A stretch of 64,000 nucleotides of DNA from Micromonospora thermarum (GTDB taxonomy: Bacteria; Actinomycetota; Actinomycetes; Mycobacteriales; Micromonosporaceae). This document shows, one piece after another, positions 1 through 8,965 of the stretch. The stretch covers positions 1 to 64,000 of the forward strand of contig NZ_JAATEO010000029.1 of NCBI RefSeq assembly GCF_012034245.1, read 5' to 3'. Below the pieces are notes generated by a model. That model searched no databases, was not told where the DNA came from, and saw only the letters and a program-made list of their open reading frames with translations. Both the position numbers and the translations under genes were made by a program. Every line of letters starts with the position of its first letter. Positions within the stretch are counted from its first letter, which is position 1.

Positions 1-3000
1 CTGATGATATGCAGGAACACGGTTGCGGCGTCAGGCAAGGGATACCTTTCCTTCACCTGTTTCCATACGCGGTCCAGTGCCGCGCGGGTGATGCCGCACG
101 CTTCCTCGGGATCTGCTGCCTCAAGTCCAGCGATGAGAGCGCTCGATTGCTCTGGCCGTGTCCAGTCGTCGCCGAGGGTCGCGGCTGCGAGACCTACGAG
201 GTTGTTGTGGCGGTGCTCGGGCAGTGATGCCTTGGCTAGCCCTTGAAGGGTGGCGTAGGCCCATCCGGCGCGCATCTCACCGGGGGCTTTCCGGAATGCT
301 TCTCTGAACAGTTCGATGGCCGGTTCCACGTTCACCCAGGATGCGGGACGGCTCAGTACGGTAGCGACGGAGCGCGGCTCCCAATTCTGTTCGGCAGCGA
401 CGCTTAGAAGCGCAGCTTGATTGAACGGTAGGTCCACCACATACTCGCGGATCAGCATCCGGGTAGCCTTGTCAAGTTGCGAGTCGTCGATCCGTTGGCG
501 CTCGCGCGCGACGGAGAGCAGAGACCAGGTGCCGAAGGTCTTGAGCCCAAGTGAGTGGGCTAGGCGTCGAAGCCCGAGGTCATCCGCCCAGATCACGCTG
601 TCGGTGTCCTTGGCGGCGTCCACGGTGAGGAGCCAGACTGGCTCCCGCTCCTCGCCCATTGGTCGAAGGTGGACGAGAGTTGGGTGTATAAGCCTGCGGA
701 GTTGGCGGGCGGTGGCCAGCATTGCGCGAATCTGTTCCTGTTGGCGTCGCACAATGTCAGGATCATTTTCGGCGGTCACAATACGGCCCAGGTCGGCGTC
801 GTACGCGATGGTGCCGGACGTCGGCATGTTGAAGTGATCGTCGGCCTCGGCGAGGTCACGCAAGGCGGCATCAATAATGGTCGGTCTATGCGTGAGTGAG
901 ATTAACGCCTGCGCGAACTCCGGAATTAGCGCTAGGGTGTAAAGCGCGCTGGCATCGATGATGCATATATTCGTGGAGGCGGAGCACGCCATCTCAAGCT
1001 CGACAGTGATATCATGGGATGCGCTGAACGCGGCGCGGTGGTAACCGAGCGGGCGATACGGAAAAATAGCAGAATAGGGCTTCCCGACGACGCGGTCGAA
1101 CAAGCCGATCGGCAACATCTGGTCTTGGACCATGCTCAGGACTTGTCGGTAAGCCGCCTCGTGCTCACGCAGTTGCGACTCGATCTCCGCCAAGGGGTTG
1201 TCACCCTCGTGGATGGTGTACCTGGTCATGACTTCGCTGTCTGGATAGCGCTCGATGAAGGATGACCACGCTGCGGTCACCTGCAGCCCAATGTCATCAG
1301 GCAAGTCTGCTCTGTCTGCCCTCATTGTGACAGCGTTGATTGCCGCCGCATGCACACCCTGATCATCCGGAAATGCTCGCAGCATCTCGAGGGCGGTCCG
1401 GGCTACCCGGGTCGCGTCGCCGTACCTGCGCACAAGGTCAAGTAGGAAGATCGCGCGATGAGGCGTCGACACCTCCGCCGCAACGCTGGACCGATTTAGG
1501 GTCCGCCACGCGTCGTGCAGTTCGCCGCTACGGAATCGAGCAAACGCTAGGTTCCACCGCGCATCATCATCGTTTGGGTCAACCTCGAGCAAGGCCCTAC
1601 AGGCCGTCGCCACCTTGGGCCAGTTCGCCAGAAATGACTGGACGAAAACAATCCGACGAAGCAGCGTCGTCCGACCCGGCCACAGCATTCCCGAATCGGC
1701 AATCGCCTGTTGAGCCAAGGAATCCGCGTCTGCCCACCTCCCGGCGTCGATGTAGCAGTCGACGGCCAACAAAAGCAAGCGCGGGTCGTTCCACCGCGCC
1801 GTCGCATCGGCCAGGACACTGGCAGCGAGTTCAGGGTCGCGAGGCCGAAGGAGGTCGGCCCTGCGTACGGACGCCAGTGGTGTCCGAGATTCCAGCTCTC
1901 GCAGCCGCTCATCGGCGCTTGGGCCGCTGATGGACATGACCTCGACCGCCATCTCGATCTCAGCAATCACCTGCGGATAACGAGGCCTCAGATCGTCAAG
2001 CGCGATCTGGTCGGTGGCGCCTTCCATGGCCAGACCCCGTAGTGCCTGCAGCTTCTGCTCGTCGGTTGTGGAGGCCCGATACACGTCCATCCACGCCGCC
2101 GTCGCCGTGGTTCCTGGGGCGCCGTCCCGCAACGGGCTGCTCGCAATCTCCGCCTCTACGCGCTTGCGGACGTATCCGTCGGGGGCATTTGCGACCAGAT
2201 CGCGTGCCTTAGCGATCCTGCCAGTCAGGGCGGCACCCATCGCCGCTAGGGGTAGGACCCTGTCGTCGGCGGCCTCGTTCGTGGTGGCATCACCGTCGGG
2301 AGGGGGTCGGGTGATCGACCAGACCTGCTGATGGTCATCTGCGATGATCGCCGCTTCGGCGGCTGCAACCACCGCTTCAGCGCTGTCGCCTCGCCACGAG
2401 CGCCGGAGGTTGCGGGCACGGAGCGCTACCTCGATCGACCGGTAGGCATCCTTCCATCGACTGTCGCCGCCCCCCTGCACGGACCGAGACAGAAGCATCC
2501 GGGAAAGCTGTAACAGTAAGCCGGCGTTGCTCGTCGCGATGGCTCCGCCCTCGATCGCGGAGATGGCCTCATCGAGCCGCTGCTGCTGCTCAAGTGTGAC
2601 ACCCAAAACGCTCAGGGCTGTGTCCCGCTCCCCAGGGGCCGAGGGAAACCACCCAGTGAGCGCATCCTCTGCCCCCTTCCACTCCCCCGAATCGATCAGA
2701 CGCACTGCCTTGAGCAGAGGGTAGCCCGGATCGACACCCTGGGCCTCCGTCAGCAAATCCGTAGCTCGTCGAGAGCTTTGCCCCTCCGTCGTCCAGACCA
2801 TCTGCGCCGCGCGGACGAGCCAGTACGCCCGGGGGGTCGCTCCCAACCGCAACGCAGCGCGGAGGTGTTCGACGGCAGCAGCTGGCTGACCGTGAGCGAC
2901 GAGAAGCTCGGCAACCGCCAGCTGGCCAACCGCCGGCAGCTCGTCAATTGCCGGTGGAGGCGCCGCCGCCCACTCGCTTGCGAGCCGACGAGGGTCAACA

Positions 3001-3416
3001 GCAGCGTCAGCGAACGGCGCGACAACCTTCCAGATCGCCGCGCGGTCGCCGCTGTCGCGGATCAAAGCCCGCGGATAAGGAGGAAGCGCCTCAAGTCGGT
3101 CATCAGTTCCGGCTTTATCAAGCTCCGCCTCGTCGAAGCGTCGCTGAAGCCGCCCTTCGGCAGCGCAAAGATCAACCGTGGACGCCGGCGCAGGACCCCC
3201 GTTCTCCCTGATCACGGTGACAGCGATGACAGTTACAGACGCCAGCCCTAGGATGGCGACCGACCAGAACGGATGACGACGAACCAGGTCGAGCCAACCG
3301 GGCCACCTGCCCTCGGCGCTGCCAGCATTCACCGCGAACGCAAGCGGCACCGAAAGCAGAAACACGCCCAGCGTGGCCACCAGGGGGAGAAAGTGCTTAG
3401 AGCGATGCCTAGCCAT
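1..3416 (-). CDS. Membrane-anchored TPR protein with C-terminal PIN-like nuclease domain (partial, runs off left edge)
   Basis: The frame is open on the minus strand from an ATG at 3416 to the window edge, at least 1,138 codons, with the stop outside. Two hydrophobic segments near residues 9-28 and 45-67 suggest an N-terminal membrane anchor. A long Ala/Leu-rich helical region with TPR-like helix pairs (for example around 1600-2900) follows. Near residues 815-960 there is a PIN-like pattern: IIDASALYTL (first Asp), then DSVIWADDLGLRRLA and a later GTWSLL, which fits the acidic residues of PIN ribonucleases. GGAGG lies 11 nt before the chosen ATG; an in-frame ATG at 3485 is an alternative. TPR plus PIN proteins occur in actinobacterial accessory regions, and a nuclease role is inference. 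No operon partner is visible inside the window. Confidence 0.7.
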   Translation of the reverse strand, partial: MARHRSKHFLPLVATLGVFLLSVPLAFAVNAGSAEGRWPGWLDLVRRHPFWSVAILGLASVTVIAVTVIRENGGPAPASTVDLCAAEGRLQRRFDEAELDKAGTDDRLEALPPYPRALIRDSGDRAAIWKVVAPFADAAVDPRRLASEWAAAPPPAIDELPAVGQLAVAELLVAHGQPAAAVEHLRAALRLGATPRAYWLVRAAQMVWTTEGQSSRRATDLLTEAQGVDPGYPLLKAVRLIDSGEWKGAEDALTGWFPSAPGERDTALSVLGVTLEQQQRLDEAISAIEGGAIATSNAGLLLQLSRMLLSRSVQGGGDSRWKDAYRSIEVALRARNLRRSWRGDSAEAVVAAAEAAIIADDHQQVWSITRPPPDGDATTNEAADDRVLPLAAMGAALTGRIAKARDLVANAPDGYVRKRVEAEIASSPLRDGAPGTTATAAWMDVYRASTTDEQKLQALRGLAMEGATDQIALDDLRPRYPQVIAEIEMAVEVMSISGPSADERLRELESRTPLASVRRADLLRPRDPELAASVLADATARWNDPRLLLLAVDCYIDAGRWADADSLAQQAIADSGMLWPGRTTLLRRIVFVQSFLANWPKVATACRALLEVDPNDDDARWNLAFARFRSGELHDAWRTLNRSSVAAEVSTPHRAIFLLDLVRRYGDATRVARTALEMLRAFPDDQGVHAAAINAVTMRADRADLPDDIGLQVTAAWSSFIERYPDSEVMTRYTIHEGDNPLAEIESQLREHEAAYRQVLSMVQDQMLPIGLFDRVVGKPYSAIFPYRPLGYHRAAFSASHDITVELEMACSASTNICIIDASALYTLALIPEFAQALISLTHRPTIIDAALRDLAEADDHFNMPTSGTIAYDADLGRIVTAENDPDIVRRQQEQIRAMLATARQLRRLIHPTLVHLRPMGEEREPVWLLTVDAAKDTDSVIWADDLGLRRLAHSLGLKTFGTWSLLSVARERQRIDDSQLDKATRMLIREYVVDLPFNQAALLSVAAEQNWEPRSVATVLSRPASWVNVEPAIELFREAFRKAPGEMRAGWAYATLQGLAKASLPEHRHNNLVGLAAATLGDDWTRPEQSSALIAGLEAADPEEACGITRAALDRVWKQVKERYPLPDAATVFLHII

Positions 3417-3810
3417 CGTGAACCACGCCTCCGCGACTCGAGACGACCCATTACCGCCGATACTGATCACGAGGTCAACCGGCATTATTCCGCTCACCGA
3501 CCACGAGAGCCGCAGAGGTACCAGCTCACGAGCGTAGGGACAGCCTGTGACACCCGCTCGGCTCGCGGCATCTCGGCCTTGCCCGGCCGCAGGTGCGGTT
3601 GCATGTCCTCAAGCCGGATGCTCGAACATTGCGGAGCCGACACTGACGTACCGGGGTTAGCACGATCGCTTCCGGCGTCCAACCCACTGCTTCCCAAGAC
3701 GCCGTTATCTCGCAGCGGCTGAGCGAGCCGGCAGGGCCACGAGCGTCAGCATCAAACGGGCGCCCTCTGGGTACCGAGCTCGCCCGCTTCATCCGAGGGC
3801 CACCAAGCCT
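3417..3810. other. Intergenic stretch between PIN gene and IS481 remnant
   Basis: No convincing gene is seen. It should hold the leftward promoter of the PIN-domain gene and, at its right end, sequence belonging to the decayed IS481-type element. I could not place promoter boxes with confidence. Confidence 0.4.
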
Positions 3811-4244
3811 GTGAAGTGCCGGGTTGACGCCGTCACCGAGGCGTTTGTGTGTAAGCTGCGCCGGGATCATCCGGGGTGGGGCCCGCGTCGGCTGGTTCGA
3901 GGCCCGGCGTCGGGTGTGACTCCTGCGCCGGCTCGGGTGACGGTGTGTCGGATCCTGCGCCATAACAACCTGGTCTCGGCGGTGCCGCGGAAGCACCGGC
4001 GGGAGGACTACCGGCGGTGGGAACGCCCGGAGCCGTGGAGCTGTGGCAGTTGGACATCGTCGGCGGTGTCCTCCTCGCCGACGGCACCGAGGCGAAGGTC
4101 GTTACCGGCCTGGACGGTCACTCCCGCTACTGCGTGATCGCCACCGTTGTTCGCCGGGGGGCCACCGGCCGCGCCCTTTGGGCCGCGTTCGCCGCCGCCC
4201 TGACCCGCTTCGGCGTGCCGGGTGAGGTGCTGTGCGTAGCCTAG
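3811..4244 (+). pseudogene. IS481/IS3-type transposase remnant, frameshifted and truncated
   Basis: Two successive plus frames together read like an rve-core transposase. The first (3811 to about 4015) has HPGWGPRRL and ends in PRKHRREDYRRW. The reading must then shift to the frame containing ELWQLDIVGGVLLADGTEAK, the strand with the first catalytic Asp, then KVVTGLDGHSRYC. The coding stops at 4244 just before the segment that should carry the second catalytic Asp (the TDNG region), and the N-terminal HTH part is also missing. It is therefore an inactive fragment with at least one frameshift. No terminal repeats were identified. Confidence 0.8.
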
Positions 4245-4733
4245 CGCCGCCGCCACCCACCTCGAACAGCGCGTGACCCGGCACCGCGTGACCCTTCGCC
4301 GGCACAATCGCCGAATGGTCACTGGACGCGCTCGGCTGGTTGGGCGGCTTCCTCGCCGACCTGAGCGCCCAGCACGGGGTCACCATGCCGGCGCTGTTCA
4401 CCGTCACCCGCTCGTAGCAGCTCGATGCCGTCGCCCACGCGGCCAGACGCTGAGATTTCCCCGGCGAGCGCCGCTTACCCCACCGACCACGTCCACACTC
4501 GGAGTCACCGGTCTCAGTATGTGGACGACTTGGAGAGAATCTTCTGCCCGTGCGGAGTGGACGTGCCGGCACACCGATGGACGCAGGCGGACTCAATAGC
4601 ACTTAGTCGGACCGTTGGCAAGACTCGGTGGCCGATCCGTTGCGAATCGGGGGTTGACTCCACCGGATCGCCGAGGCGTAATGGAGGCACGTTCCCGCAG
4701 CGCCGATCGGCGCGGTCGGCCACAGATGCAGCG

Positions 4734-4762
4734 GGCAGGCACCCCACAGCGGGGTGCCTGCC
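4734..4762. terminator. Perfect 12-bp hairpin, terminator-like
   Basis: GGCAGGCACCCC, loop ACAGC, GGGGTGCCTGCC: a perfect 12-bp stem followed by GTTGTTCG on the plus strand. It resembles a GC-rich actinobacterial terminator, but no gene clearly ends next to it. Confidence 0.5.
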
Positions 4763-5087
4763 GTTGTTCGTGCCGACGCCGAGGGGCGTGCAGAGATGGG
4801 AGGCCCGCACATGAAGGACCGTTCGTCGGCGAGTTGAGCCGCCGCACCACCTGAGCGCTCCTGTGGCGCTCCCGGTGGTGAGTGTTGATCCTCTGTGGCT
4901 CGGCTAGGCCGCCTGCCCTGTGTCCGCCCGTGTTGACCACAGCCCGCTGTGCGGGTTGCGGCGACGCCTGCTGCCCTGCTGCCTGCCCCTGCGCGGGGTC
5001 TGGCATGTTCGTTGACTCGACCATAGTGACGTTTGTCGTCCCCCGCACGCGAGGGGTCCGCCCGGCCGGGCGTCACCCGGCAGGGTC

Positions 5088-5125
5088 GCGCCTGCCCGGG
5101 AACTGACCGGAAGCCGGGCAGGCGC
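5088..5125. other. Perfect 12-bp inverted repeat upstream of DUF2637 gene
   Basis: GCGCCTGCCCGG and CCGGGCAGGCGC are perfect inverted arms separated by 14 nt, about 50 nt before the AGGAG at 5177. This may be a terminator for whatever lies upstream, an operator, or a leader hairpin for the DUF2637 operon. Confidence 0.4.
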
Positions 5126-5225
5126 GGCCCGGGACGGAACCCTAACCACCTGAAGTCGAACCCTTCAACCACCTCTTAGGAGTAGAACGTGACCTCACAC
5201 AACAACCACACGGAGGCGGCTGCCG

Positions 5226-6134
5226 TTGCGGCCCGCCTTCACACGACAACCCCGATCGCGGCCGTGCACGCGCCGCCTGGAGCCAGGTGGTGGGCCGTTG
5301 GCAGCACCTGACCGGCGACGTCCCCGCTCACCTGTCCGTCCGGGCTCGGGGCGGGAGCGGTGGGAGGACCGCATCCAGGTGGCGATCATGTTGTTGATCG
5401 GCGGCGCGGCCGGCGCGGCGTCGTTCACGCACGTGCATGACGTCGCCGCCGGGCACGGGCAGCCGGGCTGGCTGGCCTGGGCCGACGCGATCGTGCTGGA
5501 GTTGATGTCGATCGCCGCCGGGCTGGAGCTGCGCCGCAAGCGGCGCCTGGGCAAGAGCGTCGTCTTCGCCGCCGCGGTGCTGGTGGTGGCGGTGTCGCTG
5601 TCGCTGGCGGCGCAGGTGGTGGAGGCGGAGGCGTCGGTGATCGGCTGGATCGCCGCGGCCCTACCGGCCCTCGGGTTCCTGGCGATGGTGAAGATCGCCC
5701 TCGGCCGCACCGAAGCCCATCCGTCCAACCAGACCGCTCACGCCGAACGGACGAAGCCCGGACCGCCGCCCGCTGTCGACGCGTCGGTCCCGGACACCAG
5801 AGCACCGGTCCCCGTGACCGCCGCCGCGGTCCCGGACTCGCCGACGGCGGTCCCCGCCGTCACGGACCCACCTCCGGCGGTCCCGGACCGCCCGGACCGC
5901 GAGGCGTCGACCGGCGAGGACGGTCCGGAGGTCGCCGCGTTGGTCCCGGCCGCCCGGACCGCCGCCAGCACCCTCAGCGCCGAAGGCACACCGCTGTCCC
6001 GCAAGGCCCTCGCCCGACAGCTCCGCGCGGACGGACACCAGCTGTCCAACGCCACCGCCTCCGCCCTCGTGCGCGTCCTGCGCGCCGAAACCACTGCACC
6101 CGCACCGGATCTGTCACCGCCGGAGGCCGCGTGA
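5226..6134 (+). CDS. DUF2637 (SpdB-like plasmid spread) membrane protein
   Basis: From RWEDRIQ onward (about 5350) the frame matches the DUF2637 family of actinomycete plasmids and integrative elements: several hydrophobic helices (IMLLIGGAAGAASFTHVHD, WADAIVLELMSIAAGLELRR, VVFAAAVLVVAVSLSLAAQV, GWIAAALPALGFLAMVKIAL). A Pro/Ala-rich linker and a C-terminal HTH-like block LSRKALARQLRADGHQLSN follow. Relatives are implicated in intermycelial plasmid spread. The start is unresolved. The best ribosome site (AGGAG, 5177-5181, then GTG at 5189) opens a different frame that stops at 5309, while this frame offers only TTG starts (5226, 5298). A frameshift near 5290-5310 is possible. The stop overlaps a GTG at 6131. 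Confidence 0.75.
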   Translation: MRPAFTRQPRSRPCTRRLEPGGGPLAAPDRRRPRSPVRPGSGRERWEDRIQVAIMLLIGGAAGAASFTHVHDVAAGHGQPGWLAWADAIVLELMSIAAGLELRRKRRLGKSVVFAAAVLVVAVSLSLAAQVVEAEASVIGWIAAALPALGFLAMVKIALGRTEAHPSNQTAHAERTKPGPPPAVDASVPDTRAPVPVTAAAVPDSPTAVPAVTDPPPAVPDRPDREASTGEDGPEVAALVPAARTAASTLSAEGTPLSRKALARQLRADGHQLSNATASALVRVLRAETTAPAPDLSPPEAA

Positions 6135-6322
6135 CAGAACCCCGACCTACGGCTTCTGTCGGACCGGACCACCGCTGTCAGACCCACGCCTGTCAGGAGA
6201 CCCGGCAGCTGACACAACCTGACCAGACCTGTCAACGCGCCTGCGCCGGCCGTCCGCGACCTGCCAGCGGTCGGTGCGCTCACCGCACACCACCCACATA
6301 TCTCACCCTTGGAGCACCAACG

Positions 6323-6598
6323 ATGATGTCGCAGTACAGCGATCACCAGCGTCACCCGTCTCGTCGCCGGCGAGACTCACACGCACTCACACCGCATCCT
6401 CACCCCCGGCCCGGTGTGGTCGGCGGTGTAGGAGTCAGCGTCGATCTCCGTTCTACCGTCCGTCTTGATCCTGACCCCCAACCGGACCCCTCACAGCCGC
6501 TCACAGCCCAGGTCAACCCCGCTGTCAGCAGTCTGGGACCGCTCCAGACAGACCCTCCAGTCTCGGGTCTCCCCCCAGGGGCTTGTGCCCATGGGTAA
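6323..6598 (+). CDS. Possible small basic protein between DUF2637 and Replic_Relax genes
   Basis: ATG at 6323 is preceded by GGAG at 6311-6314, and the frame runs 91 codons, overlapping the start of the next gene by 8 nt. The product is Pro/Arg/His-rich with no recognisable domain. Position between two plasmid-type genes and the ribosome site are the only support; it may be non-coding leader. The preceding 6135-6322 holds several CTGTCA motifs and no other gene. Confidence 0.3.
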   Translation: MMSQYSDHQRHPSRRRRDSHALTPHPHPRPGVVGGVGVSVDLRSTVRLDPDPQPDPSQPLTAQVNPAVSSLGPLQTDPPVSGLPPGACAHG

Positions 6599-7529
6599 AC
6601 ACCTACCGACCGCGGATCCACTGCTGCGGCTGCAGGCCAGCATCACCGCCCGCGACGACCGCCTCCTGGGCTGGCTCTACGACCACGGCGTGCTCACCAC
6701 CGACCAGATCGCCGCCGCCCTGTTCCCATCGCTGGACTTCACCCAACGCCGCCTGCGCCGCCTCACCGCCCTGCGCGCGGTGGACCGGTTCCGACCCAAC
6801 AAAGCCGACGGCGGCTCCTACCCCTACCACTACGTCCTGGACCAGCTCGGCTACGAGCACGTCCACGCCCAACGCGGACTCGGACCACCGCGCCGGGACC
6901 AGGCCCGCCGCCGCAAACAGTCCCTCACCAGCCGGCCGGACCTGCCGCACCTGCTCGGCGGCAACCAGGTCTTCATCGACCTCGCCGCCTACGCCCGCAC
7001 CCATCCCGACACCACCCTGGACCGCTGGCAGCCCGCATCCGCCTTCCACGAGCCAGGCGTGTTCTACCGCGAAGGCGGCAACCCGCAGATGATGGTCCAC
7101 GGACCCACCGGACTGCCCCGCCCCGACGGCGCCGGCGTGTGGACCGAGCACAGACGGTCCGTGCCGTTCTTCCTCGAGTACGACACCGGAGGCGAACGCC
7201 TCGACATCCTCACCGAGAAAATCGGCAAGTACGAACGGCTCTACGCCATGAGCACCTGGGCGTGGCCGGTGCTGTTCCACCTCCCCTCGGCCCGCCGCGA
7301 GGCGAACCTGCACCACCGTCTCGCCGCCGTCCCCGGCCTGGAGACGGTCATCGCCACCACCACCGCCGAGCTACGTGCCGGACTCGGTGCCAGCCCCGCC
7401 GACCAGGTCTGGCACCTGGCCGGCCGCAGCGGCCGTCACCGCCTCATCGACCTGCCCTACACCGACACCGACCACGACGACGAGTTCCCCACCCAGCCCG
7501 CGTCCGACCGGGACGGGTGGGCCGCCTGA
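6591..7529 (+). CDS. Replication-relaxation (Replic_Relax) family protein
   Basis: The 312-aa product begins MGKHLPTADPLLRLQ. An N-terminal winged-helix part (LLGWLYDHGVLTTDQIAAAL, then RRLRRLTALRAVDRF) precedes a nuclease-like domain containing FFLEYDTGGERLDILTEKI and KYERLYAM, as in the Replic_Relax family (PF13814) of actinomycete plasmids and ICEs. The family is linked to relaxation of plasmid DNA before transfer or replication; exact activity is uncertain. ATG 6591 is chosen because AGGGG lies at 6577-6581 and the conserved region starts there; the open frame upstream is low-complexity. It follows the DUF2637 gene, a common pairing in mobile elements. Confidence 0.8.
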   Translation: MGKHLPTADPLLRLQASITARDDRLLGWLYDHGVLTTDQIAAALFPSLDFTQRRLRRLTALRAVDRFRPNKADGGSYPYHYVLDQLGYEHVHAQRGLGPPRRDQARRRKQSLTSRPDLPHLLGGNQVFIDLAAYARTHPDTTLDRWQPASAFHEPGVFYREGGNPQMMVHGPTGLPRPDGAGVWTEHRRSVPFFLEYDTGGERLDILTEKIGKYERLYAMSTWAWPVLFHLPSARREANLHHRLAAVPGLETVIATTTAELRAGLGASPADQVWHLAGRSGRHRLIDLPYTDTDHDDEFPTQPASDRDGWAA

Positions 7530-7974
7530 TGGGGCGGGGCGGATCATGCGGCGCGTACGGGTGGCCTGGTGGCCCCACACGCCGCCGAACCCGACCACAC
7601 ACGCCCCAACATCATGGGGCGACGGCCGTCGCCCGCCGTGCGGCCCGCACAGAGGCGACAGCCGCGGACCGGGCGAAGCGGCAGCACGGCTCGCGAGCTG
7701 TCACAGTCTGTCAGCGGCGCTCTTCGGCGACAGACCCCGCAACCGTCCGCGCACTCACACCAGCGGCTCGCGCTGTGAGTTGCTGTGAGTGGCGCACGTC
7801 TTCACTTCCACGGCCACCGGAGTTACAGTCCGCGGCCCCTCACCGTCGCCGACCCGCCGCCCGTCTCCGGACGGTCCGATCCCGCGATCGATATCCAGCG
7901 AGTCCCACCACCGAAAAGGAGATGCCCATGGCCCGACACGTCGACCTCACGCCACGAGCCGTCCTGGGAGGGAC
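7530..7974. other. Gap after Replic_Relax gene, no supported gene
   Basis: Short Arg/Pro/His-rich frames only. Several CTGTCA/TGTGAG motifs occur around 7696-7795. AAAAGGAGA at 7915-7922 precedes an ATG at 7928 whose 67-codon frame overlaps the next gene in another phase; it may be a leader peptide or spurious. Confidence 0.35.
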
Positions 7975-8259
7975 ATGGCCACACGCCGTGACCAGCAATC
8001 ACGCGCGACCACACCACACCCGTCGCCGCCGGCCCCGCCCACGCGGGCAGCCGGCGGCGAGGCCCCGACCGCACGCCCCGACACCGAACCTGCAGTCCTG
8101 CCGGGGACGCTGTCGATGGCCCGCTACCTGACCGACCCCGAAACCGAGACCGAGATCCAAGCCCTCGCCGCCGAAGCCGGCCTCCCCACCGTCGACCAAG
8201 CCACCAAACTCGCCCGCCTCCTCCGCCTGCACCAACCCGCCCCGCCACGCGCCGCATGA
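7975..8259 (+). CDS. Small mobile-element protein of unknown function
   Basis: 94 codons from an ATG with GGGAGG just upstream (7966-7972). The N-terminal half is a Pro/Ala-rich linker. The last 47 residues look genuinely coding: MARYLTDPETETEIQALAAE, then AGLPTVDQATKLARLLRL, a compact helical unit. It ends the plasmid-type gene block. I do not recognise a family. An internal ATG at 8116 would give only the helical unit. Confidence 0.5.
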   Translation: MATRRDQQSRATTPHPSPPAPPTRAAGGEAPTARPDTEPAVLPGTLSMARYLTDPETETEIQALAAEAGLPTVDQATKLARLLRLHQPAPPRAA

Positions 8260-8515
8260 CCTGCGCCCGCCCCGCTTGGGCGGGCGCAGCCCGGCTTCCA
8301 GCGCCCGACGCCACCGGAACAGCTCACCCCGCCCACGCTCCCGGGCCGCAGCAGGACCCAACCGGAGGAAGAACTCGTTTGACCACAAGAAGGTCCAGAC
8401 ACCGGCCCAACGCCACCGGCGCCGCCCGGTCCGCCTGGCGTAGCTGAGCAGTCAACGCCTCCGCCTCAGCCGCGCTCAACTCGGCCTCTGAGCCGCCGTG
8501 CGTAGCGGTTGGGCG

Positions 8516-8965
8516 CTACCGCCATCCGCTCAGGCGTAGCGGCGTGCCGGCGCGCCAGGCGGCTACGCAGGCGGCGGTGTAGGGGTAGGTGTGGGACGGC
8601 AGCATGTCAGCCGGGAACCATTCGATCTTGGCGCACTTGTGCGGTTCATTGTTGACTGGTTCGCCGTGACGGGCCGGGTCGTGCGGGGCGGCGAAGACGA
8701 GGCCGACGCGGGCGGCTCCGGCGCTGTTTCGGTGGTGCACCGTGGCGACCATGCGTGCCTCGTCTTGGTCCAGGTGCACGCCGATTTCCTCGGCCGCTTC
8801 CCGGACGAGTGCGCTGATCGCGTCTTCGCCGATTTCTAGTTTGCCGCTGGGCAGGTTCCACTGGCCGTCGGCGTATCCGGTGCCGTCCCGTAGCGCGAGC
8901 AGAACGTGATCGCCGTCGGTGAGGATGAGCAGCACGTCAACGGGGTGCGTGGGCGCCAGGGTCAC
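8516..8965 (-). CDS. NUDIX hydrolase
   Basis: 149 aa with an intact NUDIX box: GKLEIGEDAISALVREAAEE followed by IGV, matching G-x5-E-x7-REUxEExGU. Such enzymes hydrolyse nucleoside diphosphates linked to another moiety, often damaged or modified nucleotides; the substrate cannot be read from sequence. The GTG start at 8965 lies inside the end of the upstream kinase-like gene (29-nt overlap), so it is the last gene of the leftward operon beginning at 13735. Pairing with a nucleotide-kinase-like protein suggests nucleotide processing or house-cleaning. Confidence 0.9.
   Translation of the reverse strand: MTLAPTHPVDVLLILTDGDHVLLALRDGTGYADGQWNLPSGKLEIGEDAISALVREAAEEIGVHLDQDEARMVATVHHRNSAGAARVGLVFAAPHDPARHGEPVNNEPHKCAKIEWFPADMLPSHTYPYTAACVAAWRAGTPLRLSGWR

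Larger units (their letters stand above)
4245..5174. other. Gene-poor junk stretch between IS remnant and plasmid-type genes
   Basis: No complete gene is supported. A short open stretch at about 4290-4419 (+) ending in LSAQHGVTMPALFTVTRS then TAG reads like a 40-codon gene fragment of unknown parent; an in-frame TGA lies just upstream. Two strong hairpins at 4734-4762 and 5088-5125 are listed separately. The longer minus-strand frames here are low-complexity Arg/Pro-rich shadows. Confidence 0.4.

Noticed and set aside
4102..4602. 166-codon minus frame
   Set aside because: Lies antisense to the transposase remnant and reads as compositional noise.
4620..4685. Possible tRNA around GGGGGTTGACTCCACC
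   Set aside because: No clover-leaf could be closed; only a chance T-arm-like string.
4603..5172. Minus-strand frames of 150-190 codons in the IS481 debris
   Set aside because: Low-complexity Arg/Pro/Ala/Gly text without ribosome site or motif.
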